Of a stretch of DNA of 64,000 bases, positions 50,428 through 59,201 are shown piece after piece (within the stretch, counting starts at the first letter, position 1; each line of letters opens with the position of its first letter). The notes beneath the pieces were generated by a model. The model saw only the letters and a list, made by a program, of their open reading frames with translations. It did not search any database and was not told the DNA's origin. Position numbers and translations under genes: made by a program. The DNA is from Actinomadura violacea (lineage in GTDB: Bacteria; Actinomycetota; Actinomycetes; Streptosporangiales; Streptosporangiaceae): positions 62,001 through 126,000 of the forward strand of contig NZ_JAGEPF010000027.1 of the NCBI RefSeq assembly GCF_017573465.1. Reading direction: 5' to 3'.

Positions 50428-51897
50428 ATGGGCAGGGACGTGGCTTCGGTCACCATCAACGGCGAGGACCGCCGGCGCTACCGCGAGAAGGTCCGCAGAT
50501 GCCTGGACGTGCTGGCCCGCATGCTCGGCGAGTCCCAGTTCGACTTCGAACGCCCGCACATCGGCCTGGAGATCGAGCTCAACCTGATCGACGAGCTCGG
50601 CGACCCCCTGATGCGCAACGCCGACGTGCTGAAGGCCATCGCGGACCCGGCCTGGGACACCGAGCTCGGCCAGTTCAACCTGGAGATCAACATCCCGCCC
50701 CGCGAGCTCGGCGGGGAGGGCACCGGCGAGCTGGAGGCCGAGGTCCGCGACCACCTCGGGCACGCCGAGAACCGGGCCGGCGAGGTCGGCGGCGAGCTCA
50801 TCATGATCGGCGTGCTGCCGACCCTGCGGCGCAGCGACATCGGCGAGGAGTCCCTCTCCGCCAACGCCCGCTACAAGATGCTCAACGACCAGATCTTCCG
50901 CGCGCGCGGCGAGGAGATGCACATCGCCATCGACGGCCCCGAGCCGCTGCGCATGCACACCGACACCATCCTCCCCGAGGCCGCCTGCACCAGCGTCCAG
51001 TTCCACCTGCAGGTCAGCCCCGACCAGTTCGGCGCCTACTGGAACGCCGCGCAGGCCGTCGCCGGCGCGCAGGTCGCCATGGCCGCCAACTCCCCGTTCC
51101 TGTTCGGGCACCGCCTCTGGCACGAGACCCGCATCACCCTGTTCGAGCAGGCCACCGACACCCGCCCCGACGAGCTGAAGTCCCAGGGCGTCCGCCCCCG
51201 CGTCTGGTTCGGCGAACGCTGGATCACCTCCGTCTTCGACCTGTTCGAGGAGAACACCCGCTACTTCCCCTCGCTCCTGCCGCTCTGCGACGACGAGGAC
51301 CCGCTCGCCGTCCTCGACGAGGGCGGCATCCCCGAACTCGGCGAGCTGACCCTGCACAACGGCACCATCTACCGCTGGAACCGCCCCATCTACGCCGTCG
51401 TGAAGGGCCGCCCCCACCTGCGCATCGAGAACCGCGTCCTGCCCGCCGGGCCGTCCGTCGCCGACGTCGTCGCCAACGGCGCGTTCTACTACGGCGTCGT
51501 CCGCATGCTCGCCGAGCAGGACCGGCCCGTCTGGTCGCGGATGTCCTTCAGCACCGCCGAGGAGAACCTGCACCGCGCCGCCCGCGACGGCATCGACGCG
51601 ACCCTCTACTGGCCCGGCGTCGGCGAGGTCCCCGCCGCCGAGCTCATCCTCCGCAAGCTGCTCCCCCTCGCCCACGAGGGCCTCGACCGCTGGGGCGTCG
51701 ACCCGTCCCGCCGCGACCGGCTCCTCGGCATCATCGAGCGCCGCTGCGTCACCGGCCAGACGGGCGCCGCCTGGCAGATCGCCACCGTCGACGCCATCGA
51801 GGAGTCCACCGCCGCCCCCCGCCACGAGGCCCTCCGCCTCATGACCCGCCGCTACGTAGAGAACATGCGAACCAACACCCCCGTCCACACCTGGTGA
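50428..51897 (+). CDS. Glutamate-cysteine ligase family (GCS2-like) protein
   Basis: A 489-residue carboxylate-amine ligase family protein of the actinobacterial type. The catalytic N-terminus has RPHIGLEIELNLIDELG (residues about 36-52), an EINIPPREL block near 82, PEAACTSVQFHLQVSP near 180, and FDLFEENTRYFP near 270. Actinomycetes make mycothiol, not glutathione, so true gamma-glutamylcysteine synthesis is not assured; a peptide or amino-acid ligase is an alternative. ATG 50428 has AGGGACGGA upstream; ATG 50395 is possible. It is divergent from the orphan kinase. Confidence 0.88.
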   Translation: MGRDVASVTINGEDRRRYREKVRRCLDVLARMLGESQFDFERPHIGLEIELNLIDELGDPLMRNADVLKAIADPAWDTELGQFNLEINIPPRELGGEGTGELEAEVRDHLGHAENRAGEVGGELIMIGVLPTLRRSDIGEESLSANARYKMLNDQIFRARGEEMHIAIDGPEPLRMHTDTILPEAACTSVQFHLQVSPDQFGAYWNAAQAVAGAQVAMAANSPFLFGHRLWHETRITLFEQATDTRPDELKSQGVRPRVWFGERWITSVFDLFEENTRYFPSLLPLCDDEDPLAVLDEGGIPELGELTLHNGTIYRWNRPIYAVVKGRPHLRIENRVLPAGPSVADVVANGAFYYGVVRMLAEQDRPVWSRMSFSTAEENLHRAARDGIDATLYWPGVGEVPAAELILRKLLPLAHEGLDRWGVDPSRRDRLLGIIERRCVTGQTGAAWQIATVDAIEESTAAPRHEALRLMTRRYVENMRTNTPVHTW

Positions 51898-51960
51898 CCC
51901 GCCGCGCCCCGGCGGCACCGGCGGCGGGCCGGGCGGGCGGCCACCGGCCTCCTGACGGCG

Positions 51961-52497
51961 TCACCGGCCCGCCGGCCGGGCCCTTCGCGAGGTGCGGTAC
52001 CGCCGGACGGCGTCCCGGTTGGCGCAGGCGTGGGAGCAGTAGCGCTGCCGCCCCGGGCGGCTGAAGTCGAGGTAGGCGCCGGCGCATTCGGGCAGGGCGC
52101 AGCGGCCGAGGCGGTGCATGCCGTGGCCGGTGAGGTGCTGGGCGGCGGCGACGGTGGTGGCGGCGGTGAGGATGCCGGCGAAGCTCGCATCGTCGTGGCG
52201 GTAGTGGATGTGCCATCCGGTGCCGTCGTGGTCGGTGACGGTGGGCTGGGTCGCGTAGCGGGCGAGCATCTCGTTGAGCAGGGCGACCCGGTCGGCGTCG
52301 GTGACGGCATCGATCAGCCGGCACCAGTCGGCGAGGTAGTCGCGCACCATCGCGCAATCGTCCGGTCCGGCGGCGCGTTCCAGGGGCATGCCCGCCTCGG
52401 CCCATCGGGCGGCGAGATCGCCGGGGCCGGCCGGCGGGCGGTTGAGAAGGTCGATGACGATGTGCAGCAGCGTCCTGGCGTAAGGGTTTACAGGCAC
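51961..52497 (-). CDS. CGNR zinc-finger regulator (ABATE domain)
   Basis: A 178-residue protein. The N-terminal stress-response/ABATE-type helical region includes LLHIVIDLLNRPPAGPGDLAARW. The C-terminal CGNR finger (residues about 135-170) has Cys in GRCALPEC and YCSHACANRDAVRRYR. GTG 52497 appears nearly leaderless. The MFS gene starts 27 bp away on the other strand, so the regulator very likely controls it. Confidence 0.87.
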   Translation of the reverse strand: MPVNPYARTLLHIVIDLLNRPPAGPGDLAARWAEAGMPLERAAGPDDCAMVRDYLADWCRLIDAVTDADRVALLNEMLARYATQPTVTDHDGTGWHIHYRHDDASFAGILTAATTVAAAQHLTGHGMHRLGRCALPECAGAYLDFSRPGRQRYCSHACANRDAVRRYRTSRRARPAGR

Positions 52498-52524
52498 AAG
52501 CCTATTACAACACCGTGATGGGTC

Positions 52525-53997
52525 ATGACCACCGAACCTTCCGCGGACGCCTCGCCCTCCGCCTCGCCCTCCGCCTCGGCCGACCGGGCCGCCGGCGCCC
52601 TCCGGCGGCCGGCGCCCTGGACGCCGCTGGCGGCGTGCTGCCTGGGCACGTTCCTGCTGCTGCTCTACACCACGGTCGCCACCGTCGCCCTGCCGAGCAT
52701 CGGCGCCGACCTGCACGCGGGCTTCGGGGCCCGGCAATGGATCATCGACGTGTACACGCTGGCGCTGGCCGGGCTGCTGCTCGGAGCGGGGGCGCTCGGC
52801 GACGCGCTCGGCCCCGGGCGCCTCTACCCGGCCGGGTTGGCCGTTTTCGGCCTGGCGACCCTGGCCTGCGGCCTGGCCGTGTCCCCACCGTGGCTGATCG
52901 CCGCGCGCGCCGTCCAGGGCACGGCCGGGGCCGCCATGTTCGCCTCCATCCTTCCGCTGATCGGGTCGTCCTACACCGGCCGGGCCAAGGCGACCGCGTT
53001 CGCGGTGTGGGGAGCGGTGGCGGGGGCGGCCTCCGCGGTGGGCACGGTGGGCGGGGGCGTGCTCGCCGAATACGCCGGGTGGCGATGGACGTTCCTCGGC
53101 GCGCTGCCGTTGTGCGTGCTCGCGCTGGCCATGGCCGTCCGCTTCCTGCCTCCCGCGGGTCCAGCGAAGGGACGCCCGCGTCCCGGACGGGCCGCGGGGG
53201 CGGCCGACCGGCCGGGAATCACGACGATCACGATCGCGGTGACCGCGTCGACCTACGCCGTCATCGCCGCCGGCGAATCCGGCTGGACCGGGCCCGGCGC
53301 GGTCGCCGGCTGGCTCACCGCGGCCGCCGCCATGACCGCGTTCGTCCTGGTCGAGCGCGCCGCCCCCCGGCCGGTCCTACCGCCGGCCGTGTTCGCCACG
53401 CCCGGTTTCGCCGGTGTCCTGCTGGTGGCCTTCGGCTACTACTTCGCGGCGTTCGGCGCGCTGCCGGGCCTCGCGGCCTGGTTGCAGGCCGACGGCGGCC
53501 TCGGAGCGCTCGCCACCTCGCTCGCTCTCGTGATCCAGTTGCTGACCTTCATCGCCGTCTCCGGCCTGGTCGGCGACCGGCTCCACGCACTGCAGCCCCG
53601 CTGGACGCTGGGCGCCGGCACCGCCCTGGTCGGCATCGGCGCGCTGACCGGCATCACGCTCAACGCGGGATCGAGCTGGCCGGCGCTGCTGCCGTTCCTG
53701 ATCCTCAGCGGCATCGGAGCGGGCATCGTGTCCCCCGTGCTCCCCGCCGTCGCCATGGCCTCCGTGCCCGCCCGCCACGCGGGAACGGCGGGCGCCGCGG
53801 CCAACGCGGCCCGGCAGTTCGGGCTCACCCTCGGCGTCGCCGTCTGCGGCACCCTCACCCGCACCGCCCACGTCCCGGGCGTGCGGGCGGCGCTCGTCCT
53901 CTGCGGAGTGCTCGCCGCGCTCGCCGGAACCCTCGCGCCCCTCCTCCTGCGCCATGGCGCCGGCGCCACGGTCCGGTCCGCCGGCCGCGACGGCTGA
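52525..53997 (+). CDS. MFS transporter (DHA2 type)
   Basis: A 490-residue, 14-helix exporter. Leading residues are a Ser/Ala/Pro repeat (ASPSASPSASAD), then helix 1 LLLLYTTVATVALPSIGADL, and motif-C-like AVAGAASAVGTVGGGVL with WRWTFLGALP. The ATG at 52525 lies 27 bp from the CGNR start, so the two share a minimal promoter and probably have very short or no leaders. Substrate unknown, multidrug-type. Confidence 0.9.
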   Translation: MTTEPSADASPSASPSASADRAAGALRRPAPWTPLAACCLGTFLLLLYTTVATVALPSIGADLHAGFGARQWIIDVYTLALAGLLLGAGALGDALGPGRLYPAGLAVFGLATLACGLAVSPPWLIAARAVQGTAGAAMFASILPLIGSSYTGRAKATAFAVWGAVAGAASAVGTVGGGVLAEYAGWRWTFLGALPLCVLALAMAVRFLPPAGPAKGRPRPGRAAGAADRPGITTITIAVTASTYAVIAAGESGWTGPGAVAGWLTAAAAMTAFVLVERAAPRPVLPPAVFATPGFAGVLLVAFGYYFAAFGALPGLAAWLQADGGLGALATSLALVIQLLTFIAVSGLVGDRLHALQPRWTLGAGTALVGIGALTGITLNAGSSWPALLPFLILSGIGAGIVSPVLPAVAMASVPARHAGTAGAAANAARQFGLTLGVAVCGTLTRTAHVPGVRAALVLCGVLAALAGTLAPLLLRHGAGATVRSAGRDG

Positions 53998-54084
53998 TCG
54001 CACAGCGGTGGTCAGGTGCGCGGGAAACGGTCCGTCCGTAGTGACGGGGGTTCCATGGGGACGCCCCCCTGGGAAAATGCCCCT

Positions 54085-54768
54085 GTGAGCGAGACGCGGA
54101 TTCTGGTGGTGGAGGACGAGCCGACGATCGCGCGGGCGGTGGCGGACCGGCTGGCCGCGGAGGGGTTCGCGGTGGAGACGGCGGCGGACGGGCCGTCCGC
54201 GGTGGAGCGGGCGCGGGCGTTCGAGCCGCATCTGGTCGTGCTGGACGTGATGCTGCCCGGGTTCGACGGCCTGGAGGTGTGCCGGCGGGTGCAGGCGGAG
54301 CGGCCGGTGCCGGTGCTGATGCTGACGGCGCGCGACGATGAGACGGATCTGCTGGTCGGGCTGGGCGTCGGCGCGGACGACTATGTGACGAAGCCGTTCA
54401 GCATGCGGGAGCTGGTGGCGCGCATCAGGGCGGTGCTGCGGCGCGTCGAGCGGCCCGCTGTGGAGGCGGTGGGGCAGGGGCCGATGCGGGCGGGGGCGGT
54501 GGAGGTGGATCCGCGGGCGCGCCGGGTGCGGCGGGACGGCCGCGAGGTGCATCTGACGCCGACGGAGTTCGATCTGCTCGCGTGCCTGTTCCGGAACCGG
54601 GGCGCGGTGCTGACGCGCGCGGTGCTGCTGGAGCAGGTGTGGGACTGGGCGGACGCGTCGGGGACGCGGGTCGTGGACAGCCATGTGAAGGCGCTGCGCC
54701 GCAAGCTGGGCCAGGAGCTCATCCGCACGGTGCACGGAGTCGGGTACAGCCTGGAGGCGGCGCGGTGA
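54085..54768 (+). CDS. OmpR/PhoB-type response regulator
   Basis: A 227-residue regulator. The receiver (residues about 4-118) has LVVEDEPTIARAV, phospho-Asp in LVVLDVMLPGFDG, and YVTKPFSMRELVARIRA. The winged helix (about 135-225) has LTPTEFDLLACLFRNRGAVLTR and TVHGVGYSLEAAR. GTG 54085 is preferred for length. The stop overlaps the kinase start, making a coupled two-component pair. Confidence 0.93.
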   Translation: MSETRILVVEDEPTIARAVADRLAAEGFAVETAADGPSAVERARAFEPHLVVLDVMLPGFDGLEVCRRVQAERPVPVLMLTARDDETDLLVGLGVGADDYVTKPFSMRELVARIRAVLRRVERPAVEAVGQGPMRAGAVEVDPRARRVRRDGREVHLTPTEFDLLACLFRNRGAVLTRAVLLEQVWDWADASGTRVVDSHVKALRRKLGQELIRTVHGVGYSLEAAR

Positions 54769-55811
54769 TGGAGGCGAGGGTTTTCCACAGGCTGTGGACG
54801 AGGTGGCCGCGGCCGCTGGATCCGCTGCGGTCCATCAAGATGAAGTTCGGCGTCGTCGTGGTGGTGACGGCGTGCGTGGCGGTGCTCATCGTGCTGTGGG
54901 GGTACCCGCTGGGGTTCCGGGCGCGGCAGACGATGCCGGTCGGGGTGCTGATCTCGCTGGTGGTGATCCAGCTGCTCGCGCACGGGATGACGGCGCCGCT
55001 GCGGGAGATGACGGCGGCGGCGCGGGCGATGGCGCGCGGCGACTACAGCCGGCGGGTGCGGGCGACGTCGCGGGACGAGGTGGGCGAGCTGGCGCAGGCG
55101 TTCAACCGGATGGCCGCGGACCTGGCGGAGGTGGACCGGCAGCGCCGCGAGTTCGTCGCGAACGTCTCGCACGAGCTGCGGACGCCGATCAGCGCGCTGC
55201 GGGCGGTGCTGGAGAACGTCGCGGACGGGGTCACGCCGGCGACGCCGGACGTGCTGGAAACGGCGCTCGACCAGACCGAGCGGCTCGGCCGGCTCGTCAC
55301 GCAGCTGCTGGACCTGTCGCGGGTGGAGGCGGGCGCGGCGCCGCTCGATCTGGACGAGCTGGACGTGGCGGCGTTCATCGGGGACGTGGCGGCGGAGGCG
55401 GCGGCGGGCCATCCGGACGCGGTGTTCGAGGCGGACGTGACGCCGGGCCTGCGTGCGACGGCCGATCGGGACCGGCTGCATCAGGTCGTCGCGAACCTGC
55501 TGGACAACGCGGCGAAGCACGGTCCGGCGGGGCGTCCGGTGACGGTGACGGCGCGTCCGGGGGCGGGGCCGGGCGGGCTGGTCATCGAGGTCGCGGACGA
55601 GGGGCCGGGGATCCCGCCGGAGGAGCGCGCGCGGGTGTTCGAGCGGTTCTCGCGGGGCGCGGCGGGCCAGGCGGGGACGCCCGGCGGCGGCACGGGTCTC
55701 GGCCTCGCGATCGCGAACTGGGCGACGGAGCTGCACGGCGGTGACATCACGGTCCTCGACACCGCGAAGGGCTGCCGGATCCGCGTCGTCCTGCCGGGCC
55801 CGCCGCGTTGA
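54765..55811 (+). CDS. Sensor histidine kinase, partner of the OmpR-type regulator
   Basis: A 348-residue kinase with a short N-terminus. Membrane helices lie at about residues 28-47 and 53-72, with almost no external loop, then HAMP, HisKA with His in FVANVSHELRTPISALR (about 135), and HATPase with NLLDNAAKHGPAG and GTGLGLAIANWATELHGG. The start is GTG 54765 (8 nt after GGAGG) or ATG 54768. A tiny sensor implies sensing within the membrane. Its last Arg and stop come from the 64-bp palindrome. Confidence 0.92.
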   Translation: MMEARVFHRLWTRWPRPLDPLRSIKMKFGVVVVVTACVAVLIVLWGYPLGFRARQTMPVGVLISLVVIQLLAHGMTAPLREMTAAARAMARGDYSRRVRATSRDEVGELAQAFNRMAADLAEVDRQRREFVANVSHELRTPISALRAVLENVADGVTPATPDVLETALDQTERLGRLVTQLLDLSRVEAGAAPLDLDELDVAAFIGDVAAEAAAGHPDAVFEADVTPGLRATADRDRLHQVVANLLDNAAKHGPAGRPVTVTARPGAGPGGLVIEVADEGPGIPPEERARVFERFSRGAAGQAGTPGGGTGLGLAIANWATELHGGDITVLDTAKGCRIRVVLPGPPR

Positions 55812-55870
55812 CTTGCGGCGTGTCGGCCTCAAAGGGCGCTTCTTAAGGCCGACACGCCGCAAGTCAACGT
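55807..55870. repeat. 64-bp palindromic element, copy 2
   Basis: 24-bp perfect outer arms, identical in sequence to copy 1 at 15630-15693, around a 16-nt central part that differs at six positions. It lies between the convergent kinase and Nudix genes; both genes end in its CGTTGA. Likely a bidirectional terminator or a dispersed palindromic repeat family. Confidence 0.9.
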
Positions 55871-56415
55871 TCGTGCAGGGTGAGGAGGGTGAACGCGGCG
55901 ACGGACGAGTCGTCGGTGACGCGGCCGTCGCGGATCATCTCGAGGAACTCGGCGCGCGGGACGAGGCGCTGCCGCATGTCCTGCTCCTCGGGTTCGCGGT
56001 CGGCCTCGCCGGCCTTGAGGTCGGTGGCGAGGAAGACGTTGAAGCCCTGGCCGCTCATCCCGTGGGAGCAGTTCAGCCGGCCGAGGTGGGTGAGGGTGCC
56101 GGCGCGCAGGCCGGTCTCCTGGGCGAGTTCGAGGCGGGCGAGCTCCTCGGGTTCGGCGCTCTGCCGGTCGGGGAGGGAGCCCTGCGGGAAGCACCAGGTG
56201 CGCTTGCCGATCGGGTACCGGAACTCCTCCACCATGTGGAAGCCGTCGCCCTCGGCGGGGATGACCAGCGCGAAGTCGGGTTTCTCGATGATGCCGTAGA
56301 TGCCGCGCGAGCCGTCGAGCCGTTCGACCTCGTCCTCGCGGACGAGCATCCACGGGTTCTCGTAGACGACCCGCGACCCGACGCGGCGGACGGCGGGCGT
56401 GTCGTTGTCGGTCAT
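55864..56415 (-). CDS. Nudix hydrolase with degenerate Nudix box
   Basis: A 183-residue Nudix-fold protein, ADP-ribose-pyrophosphatase-like (SRVVYENPWMLVREDEV, VEEFRYPIGKRTWCFPQGSL). The box is altered: the usual R-E-x-x-E-E-x-G reads L-E-L-A-Q-E-T-G, so the Arg and one metal-binding Glu are replaced by Leu and Gln. The neighbouring sequence is normal, so the change looks real. It lies 1 nt after the GntR stop in the same operon. A nucleotide-sugar or NAD-derived substrate is possible. Confidence 0.85.
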   Translation of the reverse strand: MTDNDTPAVRRVGSRVVYENPWMLVREDEVERLDGSRGIYGIIEKPDFALVIPAEGDGFHMVEEFRYPIGKRTWCFPQGSLPDRQSAEPEELARLELAQETGLRAGTLTHLGRLNCSHGMSGQGFNVFLATDLKAGEADREPEEQDMRQRLVPRAEFLEMIRDGRVTDDSSVAAFTLLTLHER

Positions 56416-56416
56416 G

Positions 56417-57166
56417 TCAGGCTCCCGGTCCGTAGCGGTACACGAGTTCGTGCCGGTCGCCCACCACGACGCGGTGGGTGACCTCGACGACGCGGCCGTC
56501 CTCGCGGGTGCCGCGCCGCCACAGTGTGAGGACGGGCTGCTCGGGCCCGATCCGCAGCGTCTCCTGCTCGTCCGCGCGGGGCAGCCGGCAGGTGACGGTC
56601 TCCTCGAAGGCGATGCGGTGCCCGGCCTCCTCGAGCCGCGAGTAGATGCCGCCGGGCCCGGTGTCGACCTCGCGCAGCCGCGGGATCTGGTCGACGATCT
56701 CGAGGATCACCCAGGTGGTGGCGGTCTGCACGGGCGGTTCGCCCTCGACGCCCTGGACGCGCGCGCGTTCCAGCACGCGGGTGCCCGGCGGGACGCCGAG
56801 CCGCCGTGCGACCCGTTCGACGGCCTCGACCTCGGTGACGGTGGTGCGGGTGAAGGGGCGGCGGCCGTCGCGCTGCGCGGACACGTGGAATCCGCGCCAC
56901 GCGCCGACCTGCCGGGTGATGTCGGACGCGGCGCGCCGCACCGGGGCGGCCGACCGGACCTGGACGCCGGCGCCGTGCCGGGCCTCGACCAGGCCCTGCT
57001 CGGCGAGCATCCGCAGCGCGCGCCGGACGGTGGAGCGGTCGGCGCCGAAGGCGCGGGCGAGCTCGCGCTCGGACGGCAGCCAGGCGCCCGGTTCCAGCTC
57101 GCCCTCGACGATGCGGGCGGCGAGCGCGCTGGTGATCGCCTGGGCCTTGGTGGGGGGACGCGGCAT
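56417..57166 (-). CDS. GntR-family regulator (HutC/UTRA type)
   Basis: A 249-residue regulator. The winged helix (residues about 10-70) has LPSERELARAFGADRSTVRRALRMLAEQGLV. The UTRA effector domain (about 90-240) has ERARVQGVEGEPPVQTATTW and SRLEEAGHRIAFEETVTCRLP. ATG 57166 has GAAGGA upstream. It probably binds the nested palindrome at 57239-57272 and controls itself, the Nudix gene and the small divergent ORF. Confidence 0.9.
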   Translation of the reverse strand: MPRPPTKAQAITSALAARIVEGELEPGAWLPSERELARAFGADRSTVRRALRMLAEQGLVEARHGAGVQVRSAAPVRRAASDITRQVGAWRGFHVSAQRDGRRPFTRTTVTEVEAVERVARRLGVPPGTRVLERARVQGVEGEPPVQTATTWVILEIVDQIPRLREVDTGPGGIYSRLEEAGHRIAFEETVTCRLPRADEQETLRIGPEQPVLTLWRRGTREDGRVVEVTHRVVVGDRHELVYRYGPGA

Positions 57167-57238
57167 ACCGGATCCTTCTCTGCTGCCTGCCGGGAGGCCT
57201 TGCAGGCATTCTGCCGAACGCGGCGCGGGGGCCGCTGT

Positions 57239-57272
57239 GGTCGGCCTAGGGTAGACCTACCATAGGCCGACC
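57239..57272. promoter_or_regulatory. GntR operator: nested palindromes
   Basis: The outer 10-bp arms GGTCGGCCTA/TAGGCCGACC (57239-57248 and 57263-57272) enclose GGTAG-AC-CTACC (57250-57261), the core size of a GntR/HutC site. Placed 73 bp before GntR and 15 bp before the small ORF. Confidence 0.7.
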
Positions 57273-57287
57273 AAGGAGTCCGCGTCG

Positions 57288-57518
57288 ATGTCGCTGATCA
57301 CCTGCATGCCCGGCTGGCACGGCGAACGCTCGGAGCGGGGGCTGAGGGCCACCCGGGTCACCCCCCTGTCGGACTACCAGCTGCTCAACGGCTGCCTGGA
57401 GGAGATCAACGCGCTGGACGAGGGCGAGCTGTGGCTGCTGTGCGACGCCCAGACCCGCCTCGCCGAGCGCGTCGCCACCGCCGAGCGGCTGCGCGGCGGC
57501 GTGCGCTTCGGCGGGTGA
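57288..57518 (+). CDS. Small hypothetical protein under GntR-type control
   Basis: A 76-residue protein with AAGGAG upstream of ATG 57288. An N-terminal Cys/Trp/His stretch (LITCMPGWHGERSERG) leads to a helical second half (LLNGCLEEINALDEGELWLLCD). No domain recognised. Its position directly behind the GntR palindrome implies it is part of that regulator's regulon. Confidence 0.65.
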   Translation: MSLITCMPGWHGERSERGLRATRVTPLSDYQLLNGCLEEINALDEGELWLLCDAQTRLAERVATAERLRGGVRFGG

Positions 57519-57533
57519 CGGCGGGCGGCCCGG

Positions 57534-58811
57534 TCAGCCGCGGCGGAAGGTGACGACCTCGCCGGAGTCGCCGACCGCCTCGCGGGCCTGCGGGATGATG
57601 CGCTCGCCGGCGTTGTCGGCGAGCAGCGCGCGGGCGCGCAGCACGATCTCCAGGTCGAAGCGCAGGTCGGGGTCCAGGAGCTGGTCGCCGAACAGCTCCT
57701 CCAGCTGCCGCAGCCGGTACCGGACGGTCTGCGGGTGGACGTGCAGCCGCATCGCGACCTCGTTGGCGTTGCGGCCCGACTGCAGCCAGGCGAGCAGCGT
57801 CTCGGCGAGCCGGTCCTGCTGGCTGGCGCGCAGGTGCGACAGCGGCGCGAGCCGCAGGTCGGCGAGGGAGGTGATGAGGCCCTCGTCCTGGAACAGGATC
57901 AGCGTCGACATGTGCTCGACGCTGCGGATGACGCCGTCGTGTGCCTCGATGACGCCGCGCTGGACGAGGCAGAGCGTCTTGCGCGCCCACTGGATCGACC
58001 GGGCCGCCTCCATCAGCGGGACGGTCGGGCCGACGACGGCGAGGGTGCCGGCGAGCGCGCGGTCGACGAGCTTGGCGCGGCCGGGGCCGTCCGGGTCGGG
58101 GATGATCAGGCTGGGGGTGCGGCGGGTCAGGTCGGCGAGCACGTCCGGCGGGAACGCGGGCTGCCGGGACTCCTGGCCGGGGCGGCCGAGCGCGACGGCG
58201 GCGACGGTGCGCGGCAGCGGCCAGTGCGCGGCGGCGGCGAGGTCGGCGATGGCCTCCTGCGCGGCGGGCGGGTCGGCGAAAAGCAGGTCGAGCAGCCGCT
58301 TGCGGCGGCGCTGCATCTCGCCGGCGACGGCGGCCTTGGCCTGCGAGAACCCTTCGGCGGCGGCCTTGGCGAGCTCGTCCTGGAACTGCATGAGGGCCTC
58401 TCCGACGGCGCCGAGCGTGCGCGGCGGGACCTGCTGCGCCTCGGCGCCCTCGGTGATCCGCCGCCAGGCGACCATGCCGCCGACGCGCATCGCGGACTGC
58501 ATCGCGTCGAGGCTGCGGCCCTCGCCGGCCTCGCCGCGGCCGATGGCGCGGAAGAAGTCGGTGACGGAGGCGGGCTCGTGTCCGGGATCGGCGACCCGGT
58601 CGACGAAGTAGTGCAGCACGCGCTCGACGGCCTGGCGCAGCGTTCCCGAGTAGGACCCGTCGCCCGGGCGGTCGTACTCGCGGACCTTGGTCTGAATTTC
58701 CTGGATCATGTCGTCGGCCACCTCGTCGAGGTGGGGTCGCATGTGATCCGCCAGTTCCCTGGGCAGATCCGCCCACGGGCGCCCGAATGTGGTCGAACCG
58801 TCGTCCGACAC
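57534..58811 (-). CDS. PucR-family transcriptional regulator
   Basis: A 425-residue regulator. An N-terminal helical RsbR-like/GGDEF-related sensor precedes a C-terminal PucR-type HTH (residues about 345-400) with LAETLLAWLQSGRNANEVAMRLHVHPQTVRYRLRQLEEL. This is a CdaR-like family acting as an activator, often for nitrogen or polyketide-linked pathways. The GTG start at 58811 has GGGGAGG upstream. A palindrome-bearing 390-bp spacer precedes it. Confidence 0.9.
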   Translation of the reverse strand: MSDDGSTTFGRPWADLPRELADHMRPHLDEVADDMIQEIQTKVREYDRPGDGSYSGTLRQAVERVLHYFVDRVADPGHEPASVTDFFRAIGRGEAGEGRSLDAMQSAMRVGGMVAWRRITEGAEAQQVPPRTLGAVGEALMQFQDELAKAAAEGFSQAKAAVAGEMQRRRKRLLDLLFADPPAAQEAIADLAAAAHWPLPRTVAAVALGRPGQESRQPAFPPDVLADLTRRTPSLIIPDPDGPGRAKLVDRALAGTLAVVGPTVPLMEAARSIQWARKTLCLVQRGVIEAHDGVIRSVEHMSTLILFQDEGLITSLADLRLAPLSHLRASQQDRLAETLLAWLQSGRNANEVAMRLHVHPQTVRYRLRQLEELFGDQLLDPDLRFDLEIVLRARALLADNAGERIIPQAREAVGDSGEVVTFRRG

Positions 58812-59201
58812 GGAACCTCCCCGCCGCTCGTCCCCCTGCGTTGCGCGCCGTACACACGGGGTAATTACTTACTTATGGGACTCGTGTGGGGCAAATCATG
58901 ACCCGTGGCGTGCCCGGGCGCAAAGTCTAGGTCGAGATACGACCAGGTTCGGCCGGTCGGTTCGATGGTTGTCGACAGTCCGCAACACTCCTGACCTGAC
59001 CTTCCGTCCGATGCGACAGAAAAGGCACGGACGGGCACGCGCAGTCACGGGCCGGCGGGCGAGGGGGTGCCGGTGCCCGCGAGCCCCGCCGGCCGCACCC
59101 CCGGACGACCTGGTTCTTCCGCTGCGCGATCACTGCGGCCGCCCGCCCGCACCACCCCCGGGCCGCGCCTGGTCACTCTGCGCGAGGGCCGGGGGCGGGG
59201 G
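58812..59201. other. Gene-free spacer, PucR promoter side
   Basis: No supportable gene. Near 58853-58888 CACACG and CGTGTG flank an AT-rich stretch (GTAATTACTTACTTATG), the most AT-rich sequence in this region and the likely PucR promoter or operator. The remainder is GC-rich without structure I can identify. Confidence 0.5.

Noticed and set aside
58812..59201. Gene in the PucR upstream spacer
   Set aside because: Frames read as low-complexity Arg/Pro strings; no ribosome site or domain.
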